64,000 nt of DNA. Source: Mesaphorura yosii. Lineage: Eukaryota; Arthropoda; Collembola; Poduromorpha; Tullbergiidae. The DNA lies in assembly GCA_009869945.1 (NCBI GenBank), contig WIXG01000010.1, positions 1 through 64,000 on the forward strand, written 5' to 3'. The notes below the pieces were generated by a model, which was not told where the DNA came from, did no database searches, and saw only the letters and a program-made list of their open reading frames with translations. The translations under genes and the position numbers were made by a program. Shown here piece by piece: positions 1 to 11,165 of this stretch; position 1 is the stretch's first letter, and each line of letters opens with the position of its first letter.

Positions 1-159
1 TGTTTGCTGCATATGAAGCCCCATGTCCTTAGCTTTCCAACGACACTCCACTTGACATGGGTCATCATAGAACCGGAAGTGGAAAAAATGGCCGATGACC
101 CGAATTTGACTTCCTGTATCTCCCAAGCTAAGGACATGAGGTTTCATATGCAGTAAACA
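1..159. repeat. Imperfect inverted repeat (foldback/MITE-like)
   Basis: Bases 1-35 and 125-159 are reverse complements at 32 of 35 positions, and all three differences are transitions. Inside, an 8-base pair of arms at 58-65 and 94-101 (GGGTCATC and GATGACCC) extends the fold. No ORF of note lies between the arms. Size and structure fit a non-autonomous foldback element or MITE, but the window edge cuts the left side, so its true end and any target-site duplication cannot be judged. No second copy was seen in the window. Confidence 0.6.
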
Positions 160-2467
160 CCACCCTTTCCATGTCCATCCGGAAGCCAGTTATTGGCTTC
201 CAAAGTTTGAACTTTTTCATATGCTAAAGTGCACGGCGCACCGAATTCTCGTGAATCCCTCACAGTGCATTGCAAGAGTTCTGAGAAGATTCAGGAATCA
301 AGAGATCAAGGATCAATTCAATTGAAACTGCTCCGCGACTTATCCAATATGATCGCGACATCACGAGGTCCATCTCATCACGCCACGCTGGATGAACTAG
401 CAATAACTAATTTCTGCGTTCAATTTATAACATCATTGATTTAAGTTATGGCCATAAACTGATCATTGACCCGTTTCTCAGCAGTAAATCATGTTTGGAT
501 TCGATGAAAATACAAGCGCTGAACAGGTTCGACGAGATATTCATACGAACTGCGTTTTCCCTTTTCATTTTTCAATCCTTATGTTCCTAGTGCTATGCAA
601 TTAACGTTTATCCATTTGATTTGACTTGACCAGGCGTACAAATCAAAGAGAATTTTACATTCATTTTTCAAGAATTCTGACTCACTGGATTTCCAGCAAG
701 AAATGTCAGTCCTCCGCAGACAACTCATGATCATGATCGCAGATACTCATGTCTTTCAACTGCCGAGGCTATATTCAACATGCAAGGAAAAATCAAAGCA
801 ACCTCTTCATTGTCGTTTCAGTATTTTTACCAAATTAGTCGTTGCCTGCCTTGTTCCATTTTTGCACAGATTCCGTTCAACTTCAATTACAGCATACAAA
901 AACGACGGCGGTGACATACAAAAGAAGCGTAAGCATAGAATTGTTTTACTATGTTTAAAATCATGACAAAAGACTTTGAATGTCAGTTGGCAATTTCACG
1001 CTCACACATCCTGTTATTTATGTTTGCTTAAGCGTCGGCTTTGCCTGTCTGCTTGCGAGCTGCGAAGTACAAAAGAGAAGACCCGTTTAAATGATCTGTC
1101 AGAATTACAGCGGTAGCGGTGAGCCATTAAAACTGGCTGTCAATTATTTCAACAATAGTAACTTGATACATTTGCCCCTGCCGTTACCCATTCTGACTTC
1201 ACACTTCCAAATAGGCACCTTCACATTGAAACTGGCACGCAATATTGTAATTGTAACCTTTGCACGTGGATTATGCAATCATAATCATTGCAGGCGTCTT
1301 TGTTAATCCCAGCAACAGAAGGTCCCAATTTTGCCAATATACTTACGCGAAATACATTGCAGTTGCAGTACCCTTCCTTATTAGCTTATTCCTATCCTTC
1401 ATTACCAACTTGATAATGATAGTCACTAATCAGTCATACGATGCACTTCATTTTGTGCGCGTGCAACAATGTACAACGTAAAATGCTCACGATACATAGC
1501 GCGGTGGGCACCAAACAATAATAAATTACAGATTCAACTTTCAACGTAGTAAAAGTTGAATTTTTATTTCAATGGAATCTGGTCTCTGTTCTCTCACTTT
1601 GCCTCACGTGTTATTATGCTGGCAATGGCAATGGCACGTCGTCGACGTCGCCAATCATGCTGATGCTGCTCTGTTTAGTGGGTCACAGTCAGCGTCAATC
1701 TCTCTCACTTTTATTTCGCAGCCCCAACACTACGTCGATAATTTTATATCAAAAGCGTCTGTGTAGTGTCCGTGCAATCAAAATCTTTACACAGCCGCCA
1801 GCATATTGCAAAATACGGCAATGGAACCAATTCAGCATCGTCGGAGTGTTTGTGCTTCTTAATTGTAGACCCCATTTGTGGTTTGCAGTCTCTGTCTCAC
1901 GCTCCTTCCCTTCCCAAAGACCATTGCAGCTGCAAAAGAGCAAGACGTACAATAATACAGCGCAACAATAGGAAGAGAAGCCCACATCTAAAAATATACC
2001 ACTCAACACTGCCTCAACAATCAACATCTGCATTACGTTGCATTTACATTGCCGTACTAATGAATTCAAATTGGGTTTTTGCAAGTGCATCCCGACCTGC
2101 TTATAAAGCGGCGAACGTCCACACGGAAATGCTGCAGATTTAAAACCGTGTTTATCGGTCAAGTTTCTCGTCATCGCAAACCCGCTTCTCAACCTCAAGT
2201 TCAATTTCTGCAAAAATCGTTGCATTCAATAAAAAGTCAAATTGTTGCGGCAAAATAGTGTACTGTGTTCCTATTCCTAAATTCCTACTGTTTAAATGTC
2301 GACTACAAGCCCTGGACACGAATTGTGTGCAACAACTGGAATTTGCGATGTTTTCAGACTGTTGAATAAGGTCGTTCCGCTTATTTGAGACAATCTTTTT
2401 GTCTCCTGGCCATACGATAAATTCCGAGTTCGTCTCACCATCCACTCACACGCTGAACGTATTTGGA
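160..2467. other. Intergenic, no gene recognised
   Basis: About 2.3 kb of AT-rich sequence. Short ORFs occur on both strands, but none has coding character or a recognisable domain. A small perfect 10-bp hairpin lies at 1532-1561 (ATTCAACTTT pairing with AAAGTTGAAT). The right end should hold the promoter and 5' UTR of the first oxygenase gene, but no clear core promoter was identified. Confidence 0.5.
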
Positions 2468-3748
2468 ATGGCGCCCTCTCAAGAGTCCCAATCTGCACCT
2501 GGCGTGGAGCTTAGGAACAGGAACAGCGGTAGAAACCAACAGGAAGACCCAAATCGCCTGTGTTTTCGGACGCTGAGTGACAGTGAACGTGAAGAAGTCT
2601 ACCAGCGCCTCATCAACGAAGCCCCTCTCATACCCGGAGACTTGGAAAAACCAGTCGCCGCAGAAAGCATCAGTTGGTACAGGCCAGAGCTTGTTCGAAA
2701 AGGACGTCAGTTTGTAAAGAGAAATTTCTTCTCAATCATTTTGGCTCACGTGGGAGCCCTCCTGTATGGCTTTGCATTCAAGCGCCTGTCGGCCGTCCTC
2801 CTTCGCACCGGCCACTCGCAGTCAGTGGACCAGTCCATCGTCAGATACCTCTCCACGCTGAGTCATTTTGTGATGTGGTACGAGGCTGACATTCGAAAAG
2901 TCGGTGACAAGGGATACAATGACATTCTGCGAGTGAGGTGGCTGCACAGTAATGCATTAAAGAAATATTACAAGGCAGAGTTCCCAACAGTGACTGACTT
3001 GAACCCATCGAAAGAGAAAAACCTACTAATTGAAGCAGTGCAGACGGACCTGCAGTCCTTCGAGACAGCTCCGCTCCCGGAGGAAATTATTACGTACTTC
3101 CCGAATGTGCCGATGAGTCAGTTTGACATGGTCATGACGCAGTTTGGGCTCGTGTCCCTCGTGTTCCTGTTTCCCGACGCACTTGGCGTGCGTGGTCGGG
3201 ATTCTCCTTCAACAGTTGTGGGTGGCGGACTGGGTGGTGGTGATCTGGACGGGTTTTTTCACTTGTGGGCATTATACGGGCGGATGCTGGGCATCATGGA
3301 CGAGTTCAACATTGCGCTGTACCCCGACCGCGAGCTGTATCGCAAGATATTCTTCAATATCGGCATCCGAAGTTTGAAAGAGACTGATTTGGCTGTGATG
3401 ACCCTGCAGAAGACGTTCATCGACGGCCTCGTGTCATACACGTTCTTTGGGTCCATCCGGTCGTACCTCTACCACGGACTCTGCTCTGCGGAAGCTCTCC
3501 CCGAGTTTGAAGGTCGCTGCATTTATGGACTCATGAACTGGTGGGATAAATTCTTCTACCAGGCACTGTACTTACTAATATTTATCTATCAGAAAGTCCC
3601 TCACATTAGGTTCTTCGTGAATACCTTGGCGAGGGTTGCTCTCAACTTTTTCTTTAGAAAGTATCGCGTTTGTCCATTTAGTAGATCCAGTAGATCTAAC
3701 AATGTAGACGCTGAAGAGTCTAGCTGTAGAATAGAAAAGCCCAGATAG
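2468..3748 (+). CDS. mpaB-like ER-bound oxygenase (DUF2236), paralog 1
   Basis: Uninterrupted 426-residue reading frame. The first in-frame ATG is 2468; the frame is open further upstream but has no earlier ATG. It matches the arthropod branch of the ER-bound oxygenase mpaB/mpaB'/rubber-oxygenase (DUF2236) family. The shared signatures are a LLRTG block after a hydrophobic stretch (about residues 87-105), an R-x-x-H motif (VRWLH, His about 140) and the MSQFDMVMTQFG block (about 197-207). In characterised relatives a His in an equivalent motif ligates a b-type heme; assigning that role here is inference. The C-terminal hydrophobic stretch (about 362-391) suggests membrane attachment. Compared with paralog 2 at 12.2 kb it lacks the intron and carries a Gly-rich insert of about 13 residues before the DGFFHLWA motif. 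The substrate is unknown. Confidence 0.85.
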   Translation: MAPSQESQSAPGVELRNRNSGRNQQEDPNRLCFRTLSDSEREEVYQRLINEAPLIPGDLEKPVAAESISWYRPELVRKGRQFVKRNFFSIILAHVGALLYGFAFKRLSAVLLRTGHSQSVDQSIVRYLSTLSHFVMWYEADIRKVGDKGYNDILRVRWLHSNALKKYYKAEFPTVTDLNPSKEKNLLIEAVQTDLQSFETAPLPEEIITYFPNVPMSQFDMVMTQFGLVSLVFLFPDALGVRGRDSPSTVVGGGLGGGDLDGFFHLWALYGRMLGIMDEFNIALYPDRELYRKIFFNIGIRSLKETDLAVMTLQKTFIDGLVSYTFFGSIRSYLYHGLCSAEALPEFEGRCIYGLMNWWDKFFYQALYLLIFIYQKVPHIRFFVNTLARVALNFFFRKYRVCPFSRSSRSNNVDAEESSCRIEKPR

Positions 3749-3825
3749 TTACAGTTAAAATTAGGTTTAGAATTTATAAGTCTATTTATAAAGTCAATTA
3801 CACGTTAAGTATATTAAGATGAGTA

Positions 3826-3831
3826 AATAAA
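3826..3831 (+). terminator. Polyadenylation signal of oxygenase paralog 1
   Basis: AATAAA hexamer 78 bases past the stop codon, in an AT-rich 3' UTR. It is the only canonical signal in the expected range. Confidence 0.6.
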
Positions 3832-5111
3832 TGAAGTTACACATTTAATCCTTATTTACACGTTTTCCAATGACAATGGCCATCTTTTTAGTCGGTTTTT
3901 AGAGGGCGAACGAGTGAATTTTTTCAGAAATCAAGGTTAAGCACCTGAGATGTCCTCCACGTTTATGGATATTACTAAAATTAAGCCACTTGGCTTCAAT
4001 CGTGAGTCATTGTTTAATATGTTCATATTCACATGCTTACAATGTTCAATTGAAGGTCGACGTACAAAGACAAGACATTTTTCCACATACGCAGTTCACA
4101 CACGCGTGTGCATCCGTGTGCTCAATCTTCGCATGGAACCAATGCACAAATGGCCGGTCACAGCGCACTGGAAGAATGAAACAAGGTTTCAACAATTAAA
4201 AGTCGAATGATTGATAATGATAAATAAGACATAACACACAGCTTAACCTACACGCATGCGCCTGATAACAAATCTTTCAGCTGTGAGACACAGAATACAG
4301 CTATGCACAAACAAATAAAGAGTTCGTCACTGTCCATCGTGTCAGCCACGCTGCGCCACATCGCAGTCGCATACATCTTATCCAATTTTGAAGTTTCAAG
4401 TTGATCTTGTATTTTTTTGCTTCAGCAAACTTTTTGCAGCACGTCTCGTCCTTCCTAGCATGGACTGCACACATGAATGGTCTCATACAGGTGAGAAGGC
4501 GGCAGACTGATATTGATATTTACAACCAGCAGCTTTGCCAATGTCGTTCGCATCGCACAGTCGCCAGCTCGCGTGCTGTGAAATAGAAAGTTGATCATTT
4601 TACGCGCCCAGAAATCGAGCGAGCAATCTGCATGCATATTTGTCTGGCGTGGCAGGAGGATGCGCACTAAGCGAACCAAGCATACACTTTAACAATACTT
4701 TGGTCATGGGCGAATCAGAGTTAATTAAATATGGAAGGTCTTCACAAAGTGGCTTGCCTTTTGAAGGCTGCGTGTTCCACGTGGAATGCAAATTCGCCGG
4801 GCGGTCGTGTCATCGAATAATGGGGTCCACATGGTGCTTGTAACACCGGTCTCGAAGAAGCGAAGGGTACTCTCTGAAATAGGTGGTTTCCATGCCTTAA
4901 GAAGGAAAACGACGGTGACATGTGAGTGCTGATACGTTATAGAATATTTTCTCAAGTTTACTATTGACGTCCAGTTCTTGGTCGTTGGGAATTCGTCTTT
5001 GTAATTAAACAGTGCACCAGAACTCGAGAAATTAAAACTACTGCTTGTTCTTCGTTAGCAGGATATTTAATTCATAACAAGCCCCAAATCCACCACGTCC
5101 GAAATGTTAAA
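3832..5111. other. Intergenic, no gene recognised
   Basis: About 1.3 kb between the first oxygenase and the acidic membrane-protein gene. Short ORFs on both strands lack coding features. No repeat, tRNA or transposon remnant was recognised. The right part must contain the promoter of the downstream gene. Confidence 0.45.
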
Positions 5112-8100
5112 ATGATTCCAAATTCTGCCAGTAAACAGCCACTTCGACCCAGCGGTCTTCCCAGACCTCTTTCAAGAATTCCTGGTCGAGCACGAAATGA
5201 AACTAAGCCTGCAAATTCAGCAGGGTACACTACAATTGACGGGCTTCATGCTACGTTTCCTGGAATGCATCCAAAACTACCAAAACCGAGCCCAAACCCA
5301 AAACCTGAGGCAAGCCATACTCATTTAAGTCGGGTCCCACGACTGGTTCCAATTGTATCTCCAAACTCAAGAGATTCAACGCATCCACAATGTGAGAACA
5401 TTTTATCTGAAGGTGATGAGGGTGGATTATCAGCTCGAACATACACTATTGAAGTAGAAGACACGACCGGCATTGACGACGAACCGGAACCACTGTACGC
5501 TTCATCCTCTGCGGAAGATGTCATTGCCAAGGCCAACTCTTCAGCGCCATCGACTGAATCCACACTTGATCAGCGTCAGTCACATTCGCGTCGCATTCCA
5601 TCTGTAGAATGGCTTGATCACGCATGTGAACCTGCACTTACGCCTGCATCTGATAAGGGTATCCAGGAACAAGAAGAACCTCCATACACTCGTTCCTCAG
5701 CCGAGAACATCTCCGGTCAATTGAAGGAGAAAGCAGACCCAAATCAAAATCTTGTCGAATTAGGACAGCAGCAACTTGAAAATGTGGAGCAGCCAGCATT
5801 CGCGCAGTCGTCTAACGAAGAGCTTTTTCATGAATGGGAGGGTGGTGAAGGTAATAGTCTCAATTGCGAACGGCTCTCGTCACACTCCAATCTCATTTCA
5901 TTTGGCCCTCCTTACAATAGGCAAAGAGGTTCAAATTGAAGGGAACCCGACCGCAGCGAATGGAGCATCTTTTTTAGGATCAAGCCATGAGATCCGGGCA
6001 ATCTTTCTTCAAGATGGCTTCTCAACAGAAGTGTCTCCTGTCGCTTCTGGGCATGAAATCGCAGCAGACGATGACAGGAGTACATCGAACACAGATTCTT
6101 CTTTAGTTAGCCAATACGCTTACTCAAGAAACGTATCGGGAAGAGATTCCATGCAGTTATTGGAGCCCGAAGACTCAATAGACGCACTGCTTGATGCAAA
6201 TGTTAATGAAGAGAAGAACAGTGTTTTACTGCCTGCTCTTGGATGCACGTCGTCAGCACCTAATCTTGCACACTTGAACCCACGGTCACGTTCACCAGCA
6301 TGCGTTCGTCAGCATGCTTCCATTTCCATTCCCAACCTCGTGCATTCGATCAATTTGATGGCACGCACCCCTCAAAACTCTCAAGTCTCGTTTGCATCGA
6401 CCTTTGGTGACGAGCAACTGGACAGTTTGGGGTACGGAGACGAAGCAGAGTCGGAAGACGAGGAGGTCGCCGATAGTGATGATGACAGTGATAACGATGG
6501 TGACGACAACGATGACGACGATGACGACGATGACGACGAGGATCAAGTTGATCAAGACCAAGACGAAGATGATCTAGTTCAGGGCGTCGTGGACGTGATT
6601 CCAGTCGATCAAGAGCCATCCACTGAAGCCGAAGCCGAAACAGAAGCTGACAATGGCAATATGACTGAAGATGAGTCGAGTTTCCTTCAGCCTGAACCCA
6701 TGATTCCTTGCGATGTCTCGTCACTGACAAATTATGCTTTGTACTACCAACAACCCGACTCGATTCCACTGCACATGCGTTTTGACTTGGACATTCGATC
6801 TGATGCGAGCCTCGAAAATTGTGCGGCAGAACTTCACCGTGTCGAAGCAAAATCCGACCTGATACAAGAAATTGATGCACAAGACAAATTCGTCGACATG
6901 GACACTGACGATGCCGTCATTACATGCAAAAACGAAAACGACGATGCGAATATGAGTCTGACCACTTTATACAAGAGAAAGGAGAGAGAATGGAGCTGGC
7001 GAGTTGCGGAAGGAGAACTCTTGTGGCCATACATCAACAGCTTGAAACTGGAGAAAGATTTCAATCTCGAGCCTTCGCCATCGTGGTCATCGGAAGATTT
7101 GCTGTTGGGAGTTTCTGCACAAGGGCTTCAGAATGAATTTGAACAACTTATGAACTCCAACGATGAGAAGCTTAAAGGCAACGAACAACCGGAAGAGCAG
7201 GATGAAAGCAGTGAAGTTCGTAAGGAGGAAATCCAAGCCGTGGAGGTGGAAAAGGAAAAAAAGTTGAAATTGTTCCAATGCATCCCAATGCGAGGTCAGA
7301 CACTAGAGAATGGTGCAATTCAAGTAGATCCGACATCTGTTTCGTGTTACAAAACAAATGGCAGTGGATACTTTGAATGTCAAGCACGGCTTTTCAATGA
7401 GTCAGAATTTCTGGTAGCTTTTCGTGTAAGAAAGCTACGAAAAGAACGTTTTTTTTTAAAACGCTCATTAGTGCAATGGAACCTGCAGATAATCCCTGCC
7501 GCTGTGCTCTTGTCTCCAATGAGTTCTGAGTCGGAGGTCGGTGTGATTGGTCCAAAGCAAGATTTGCCGTTGTCCATCGAGTATTCGTACTCGCTGCAGC
7601 CTTTGTCACAGTTGTCAATTCCGGAACTCAAGCTGCAGATATCTGCATTGGGAGTTGTTGGGGTTGAGACGACAGTAAGCCCAGAAATGGTTACCACTGA
7701 AGCAATTTACAAATTCTGGGACCAATTGGACGCAGAAGAGTTTCCTGCCTGTCATGAGCTTGACATAATCAGTTTAGCACGTCTCAAAGAAGTGGTTGTA
7801 AGAAAACGCCCAAAAATGAAGGCTGTCAAGAGCTACTCCGAGGTTTGTGTTAAAAGTTGGTTGGAGGGTCGTGTAAGTGGTCACTCGATTATGCAAATGA
7901 TTGGGTTATCGTTTCAACCATGAATTTAACTGTTGGCTGTAGAAAGGAGATCAACGCGCCTTCCACGTGCTGTACTGGATTCTGGTTCTACTGATTCTAT
8001 CACCGGCGATTTATTTTGGAGTGATGGAAACTCTGGCCTGCTACTACCGAACACCACTTCCGATGATCATTTACCCAAAATCACGTTTTGACTTTGAGTA

Positions 8101-8224
8101 CTACGTGCAACCAGGCTCACGAGGATGGTGGGACGCAGTTTATTACGCGCGGTGTGTTGGAGTACTCATTTCGGGAGTCGCTGAGCTCGGTTATGACACC
8201 GTCACCGATTTATTTGGAACCTAG
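5112..8224 (+). CDS. Acidic protein with one membrane segment, possibly PPP1R3-like
   Basis: Three exons, 5112-5850, 5921-7872 and 7943-8224, give 990 residues; both introns are 70 nt (phases 1 and 0). The second donor was taken as GTAAGT at 7873 rather than a weaker in-phase site at 7843. Residues 1-250 are Pro/Ser-rich and contain three similar segments (LYASSSAEDV, PYTRSSAENI, AFAQSSNEEL); a fourth, looser one (SFLGSSHEIR) follows the first intron. Residues 432-466 are almost all Asp/Glu, encoded by a GAT/GAC run. QVSFAS (about 401-406) resembles a PP1-docking RVxF site in glycogen-targeting subunits. Residues about 694-800 have a weak CBM21-like pattern. A single membrane segment (about 906-926) leaves a 64-residue tail. 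PPP1R3A also combines PP1 docking, CBM21 and a C-terminal anchor, so a glycogen-targeting role is a possibility only; I do not recognise the gene with confidence. Confidence 0.72.
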
Positions 8225-8437
8225 CTTTTATTCACGACCTCTTCTAGTTCTTCGTAAAGTTGCCTAAAATACTGTCAACAGCTTAAATTTTGAATGAAAA
8301 TGAAAGTAAACACTGGTTCACTTTGTGGGACGCATAAATAATTACATTCATTACTTTATTTGTCACTTGTTTACATTCGACGGTTTAATCTGGGTGTTGC
8401 ACTCTTAAATTGAGATCATGAGACATGAGATTGAAAA

Positions 8438-11165
8438 TTAGGCAATAACGCATATCTTTTTCTGCATGCTCATCTTTTGCAGTTTTTGCTGACTCACTGT
8501 CGCCCCTGTCCCTTGTGCTTTAAGTCCAGCAGCGTCCTTAATCCATGCATCTGCATCGTGCTCCTCCTGCTCCTCAAAGAACTTGTCAGCCAGTTCCGTT
8601 GTGGCACGAACCAGGTAATCGTCCTTGTTGACTCCCTGCTGGACTTTCTGCTGAGCCATCGCTGCAATTTCCAGCAATTGCTTGGATTTCTTCTTTGTTT
8701 CTTGTGCCAGAAGATACTGAGCTTCTGCTTTCATGAGTTCCTTAGCTTCCTCGCTGTCTTTGTGATGTTTCTTGAAATCTTCGATGATCGCTGTCGCAAA
8801 CTCGGAGACGACATCCCAAGCATATTCTAAAAACCAATGGGAGGTTTAATTATTGTAAATTGCAGGGATTTTGCAAGGGGCTAGTAATGCAATAATTCTT
8901 TACCAATATCAGACTCAAGCGTTTCCTCAGCACAAAGAGCACTGCGATACAAATAACGACGAATTAGAATTAGCGAACTCGCAATGCAATGAAATGCAGC
9001 CAATAATTGGGAACTCAACTCACAATCGAATAACGTATTTGTCATGAAACTTTGCTGGGACCATGTGAATTCGTCTGGAATCGTTGAGCGCTGCGAGCAG
9101 TTTTTCAGTGATCTCATTCGGCCCTTTCAGTCGGAAGCAGCAAAGTCCAACCTGCGATCAGAGTTAGTTATTGCATTAAATTGAGTAATAATTGATTTGG
9201 AATGGAATTGATTCATTTGTTGCGTAAATGTTTACTCTAACTTCGCCAACAGCCTCGAATCTTGGGTCACGATGAACGAACTTTTCAAGAAATTTGGCCA
9301 AGTGAACGTGGCCTCTGCAGTACTTGCGTAATCCTTCAACCCCGTACGAACGAATCACCATCCAGAGTTTGAAAACTCGGAAACGGCGTCCCAGTGCAAT
9401 GCCCCAATTCTGGATGCGAAGGACAATAGGCTGAACAGGGCGACCAACCAAAGCGAATGCCACGAAGTACCGATTCAATGAACTTACGCAGTAATTGGTC
9501 AATAACATGTCGTGAAGGTACTGATTGGATTGGATGTTAAAATCCGAGACATTGTATGCGCTTGTGAAGTCGGTAATCTCGTCGCGATAACGGAACCTGC
9601 CAAATGTCTTCAAGTTTAGTTTAGGACCATCATCAGTATCCATCTGGCAAATAGGAATCAGTGTGCTGCGCTGCGTGTAATTCTCACCAGTGCAGAGAAC
9701 AATCAAAGTTTGTTAGCATCCATTTATTACCTGTAAAATGTAATAGAAAAACCGAATGACAATCCTACAGTTTCGACTGTCTTGAATAGGAAGAACAAAA
9801 CCGCTTACAGTTTGTGTTAAAGGTCCATGCATATTCGAGCCCGCTTTTCAGGTAACGAAGCTCTGGACAACAAAATGAGCTTCCGGAGTATGCACCTGCA
9901 CAAACAGCATTTCATGAGAAATGAGAAATGACGACATGAAGGTCTTGATGAAAAGCTGGCAGAGGCTTTAAATACCGTCGACATGGAGCCAAAGGTCGTT
10001 AACGTGGCATACAGGTCCAATCTCTTCGACGTCATCGAAGGCACAAGTTGATGTCGAACCCAAAATGCTCGAATAGAAGAACGGGAAAAATCCTTTCTTC
10101 CTCTCGTCTTCAATCGCCTAAATCAGGAAGTGCATTTAATTAGTGTTCGCATGATTTAAGTGAGTGTTAAGTTAACTATCTGATGCTTAAGCTTACTGCA
10201 GTTAAAGTCATGGCCAGAACTGTGCCTCTTGGGGACGGTTCAAGGAAACGAATGCTCACGTTTGCCATCATTGACCCTTTGTCGACGGAAGAATGAGAAG
10301 TCGATGTCGCGAAGCCACGAAGCATATACAGGAGAACTGCTCGTGGTTTGTCAGGATAAAGCTTCATGAGTTTTTTGATTCCCCGTTCACGAGCACAAAG
10401 CATTGACAGGAAAATCGACTCGGACGCTGAACACTGCGGAACAGGTACAGTAGTCAAGTTACTTCTTTCAGTTTATTCAGTTAAACTGAGACGAAACTAA
10501 CCTGTGTTGTTCCACCGCCCGTACTTTCTGGATTCGATAATTTAGACTGAAAGAACTTGGGCAGATCCAAAAACTTGGCGCACCAATCCATCACAATCAC
10601 TGAAAGTTCAACACGAATATAACAGCGACAGTTAAAATTCAATTCTAAGTACGCACGAAACGTTTGCTCATGAATACTTTCAAGTTCAGTTGCAGCTGGA
10701 CAAGTTTTCTGTTGTAGAAGAAACGGTATTTAGTTACCAACTGGGAGTGCGCCAAGATAATTATTAAGAACCCAAACCCATGTGGAAACTTGAACAGCGC
10801 AGGCATTGGAGAAGATGTCTCCTATAACTGAAGGCCATGAATTTCCAGCTGGAAAGTATGCATGGAAATGTGGATGCTGCCAATGGGACATCTAAAAAGA
10901 AAGCAATGGTGCGCTATTAGACTAGAGAGTAAAGATAGCATTTCATCGTGGGACCTTGGCTTACCCCTTCCATGATGCAGGGCTCGAAATCCTTCATGAT
11001 GGCTTCCCATTTCTCCGGCTGTTGTGGAGGGTCCAGCGGAACAATCTTCGCCAAATAGCCAGGCTTGCATTGTGAGAGGCATTCGCGTTTGCGAAGTGTG
11101 TCCATGTAATTCGCGCAGTATTCAACCATTTGTGCACCACATCGGCGAAATTCTTTTCCGTCCAT
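8438..11165 (-). CDS. AADC-like PLP decarboxylase with coiled tail and CaaX box
   Basis: Thirteen exons on the minus strand: 10965-11165, 10778-10891, 10657-10708, 10502-10599, 10197-10433, 9976-10117, 9809-9895, 9688-9730, 9488-9596, 9236-9430, 9024-9151, 8904-8941 and 8438-8826. They join in phase to 610 residues. This is a group II PLP decarboxylase (DOPA/tyrosine/histidine decarboxylase family). It shows HFHAYFPAG, GGGTTQ, the catalytic His202 (SHSSVDKG), the pyridine-nitrogen Asp281 (HVDGAY) and PLP Lys313 (NKWML). The retained His argues against the DHPAA-synthase branch, which has Asn there. Odd points are DGAY where the family usually has DAAY, and an enlarged mobile loop before NWGIALGRRFR. 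The family fold ends near residue 499; about 110 further residues are charged, helical and coiled-coil-like, and stop at KKICVIA, a farnesyl-type CaaX motif. The substrate cannot be told; membrane attachment is inferred. Confidence 0.88.
9431..9487 (-). other. 57-nt intron divisible by three inside the decarboxylase
   Basis: This stretch starts with GTAAGT and ends with CTGTTCAG on the minus strand and contains no stop, so retention would add 19 residues in frame. Removing it gives the spacing expected between the flexible loop and the NWGIALGRRFR motif, so I treat it as an intron. Occasional retention would alter the loop that covers the active site. Confidence 0.65.

Noticed and set aside
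6292-6880. Minus-strand ORFs rich in Val/Ile and His/Arg over the acidic-protein gene
   Set aside because: They are antisense readings of the GAT/GAC repeat; the plus-strand frame is continuous across two consistent introns.
9597-9706. Open frame read straight through the segment upstream of FRYRDEITDF in the decarboxylase
   Set aside because: Splicing 9687 to 9597 gives FDCSLHW followed by FRYRDEITDFTSAYNV, which matches the family; the read-through frame cannot join the Lys313 exon.
10709-10777. Extension of the decarboxylase exon past STW (VWVLNNYLGALP)
   Set aside because: Splicing directly after STW to KTCPAATELE restores the exact family spacing; the extension adds residues no family member has and breaks the frame.
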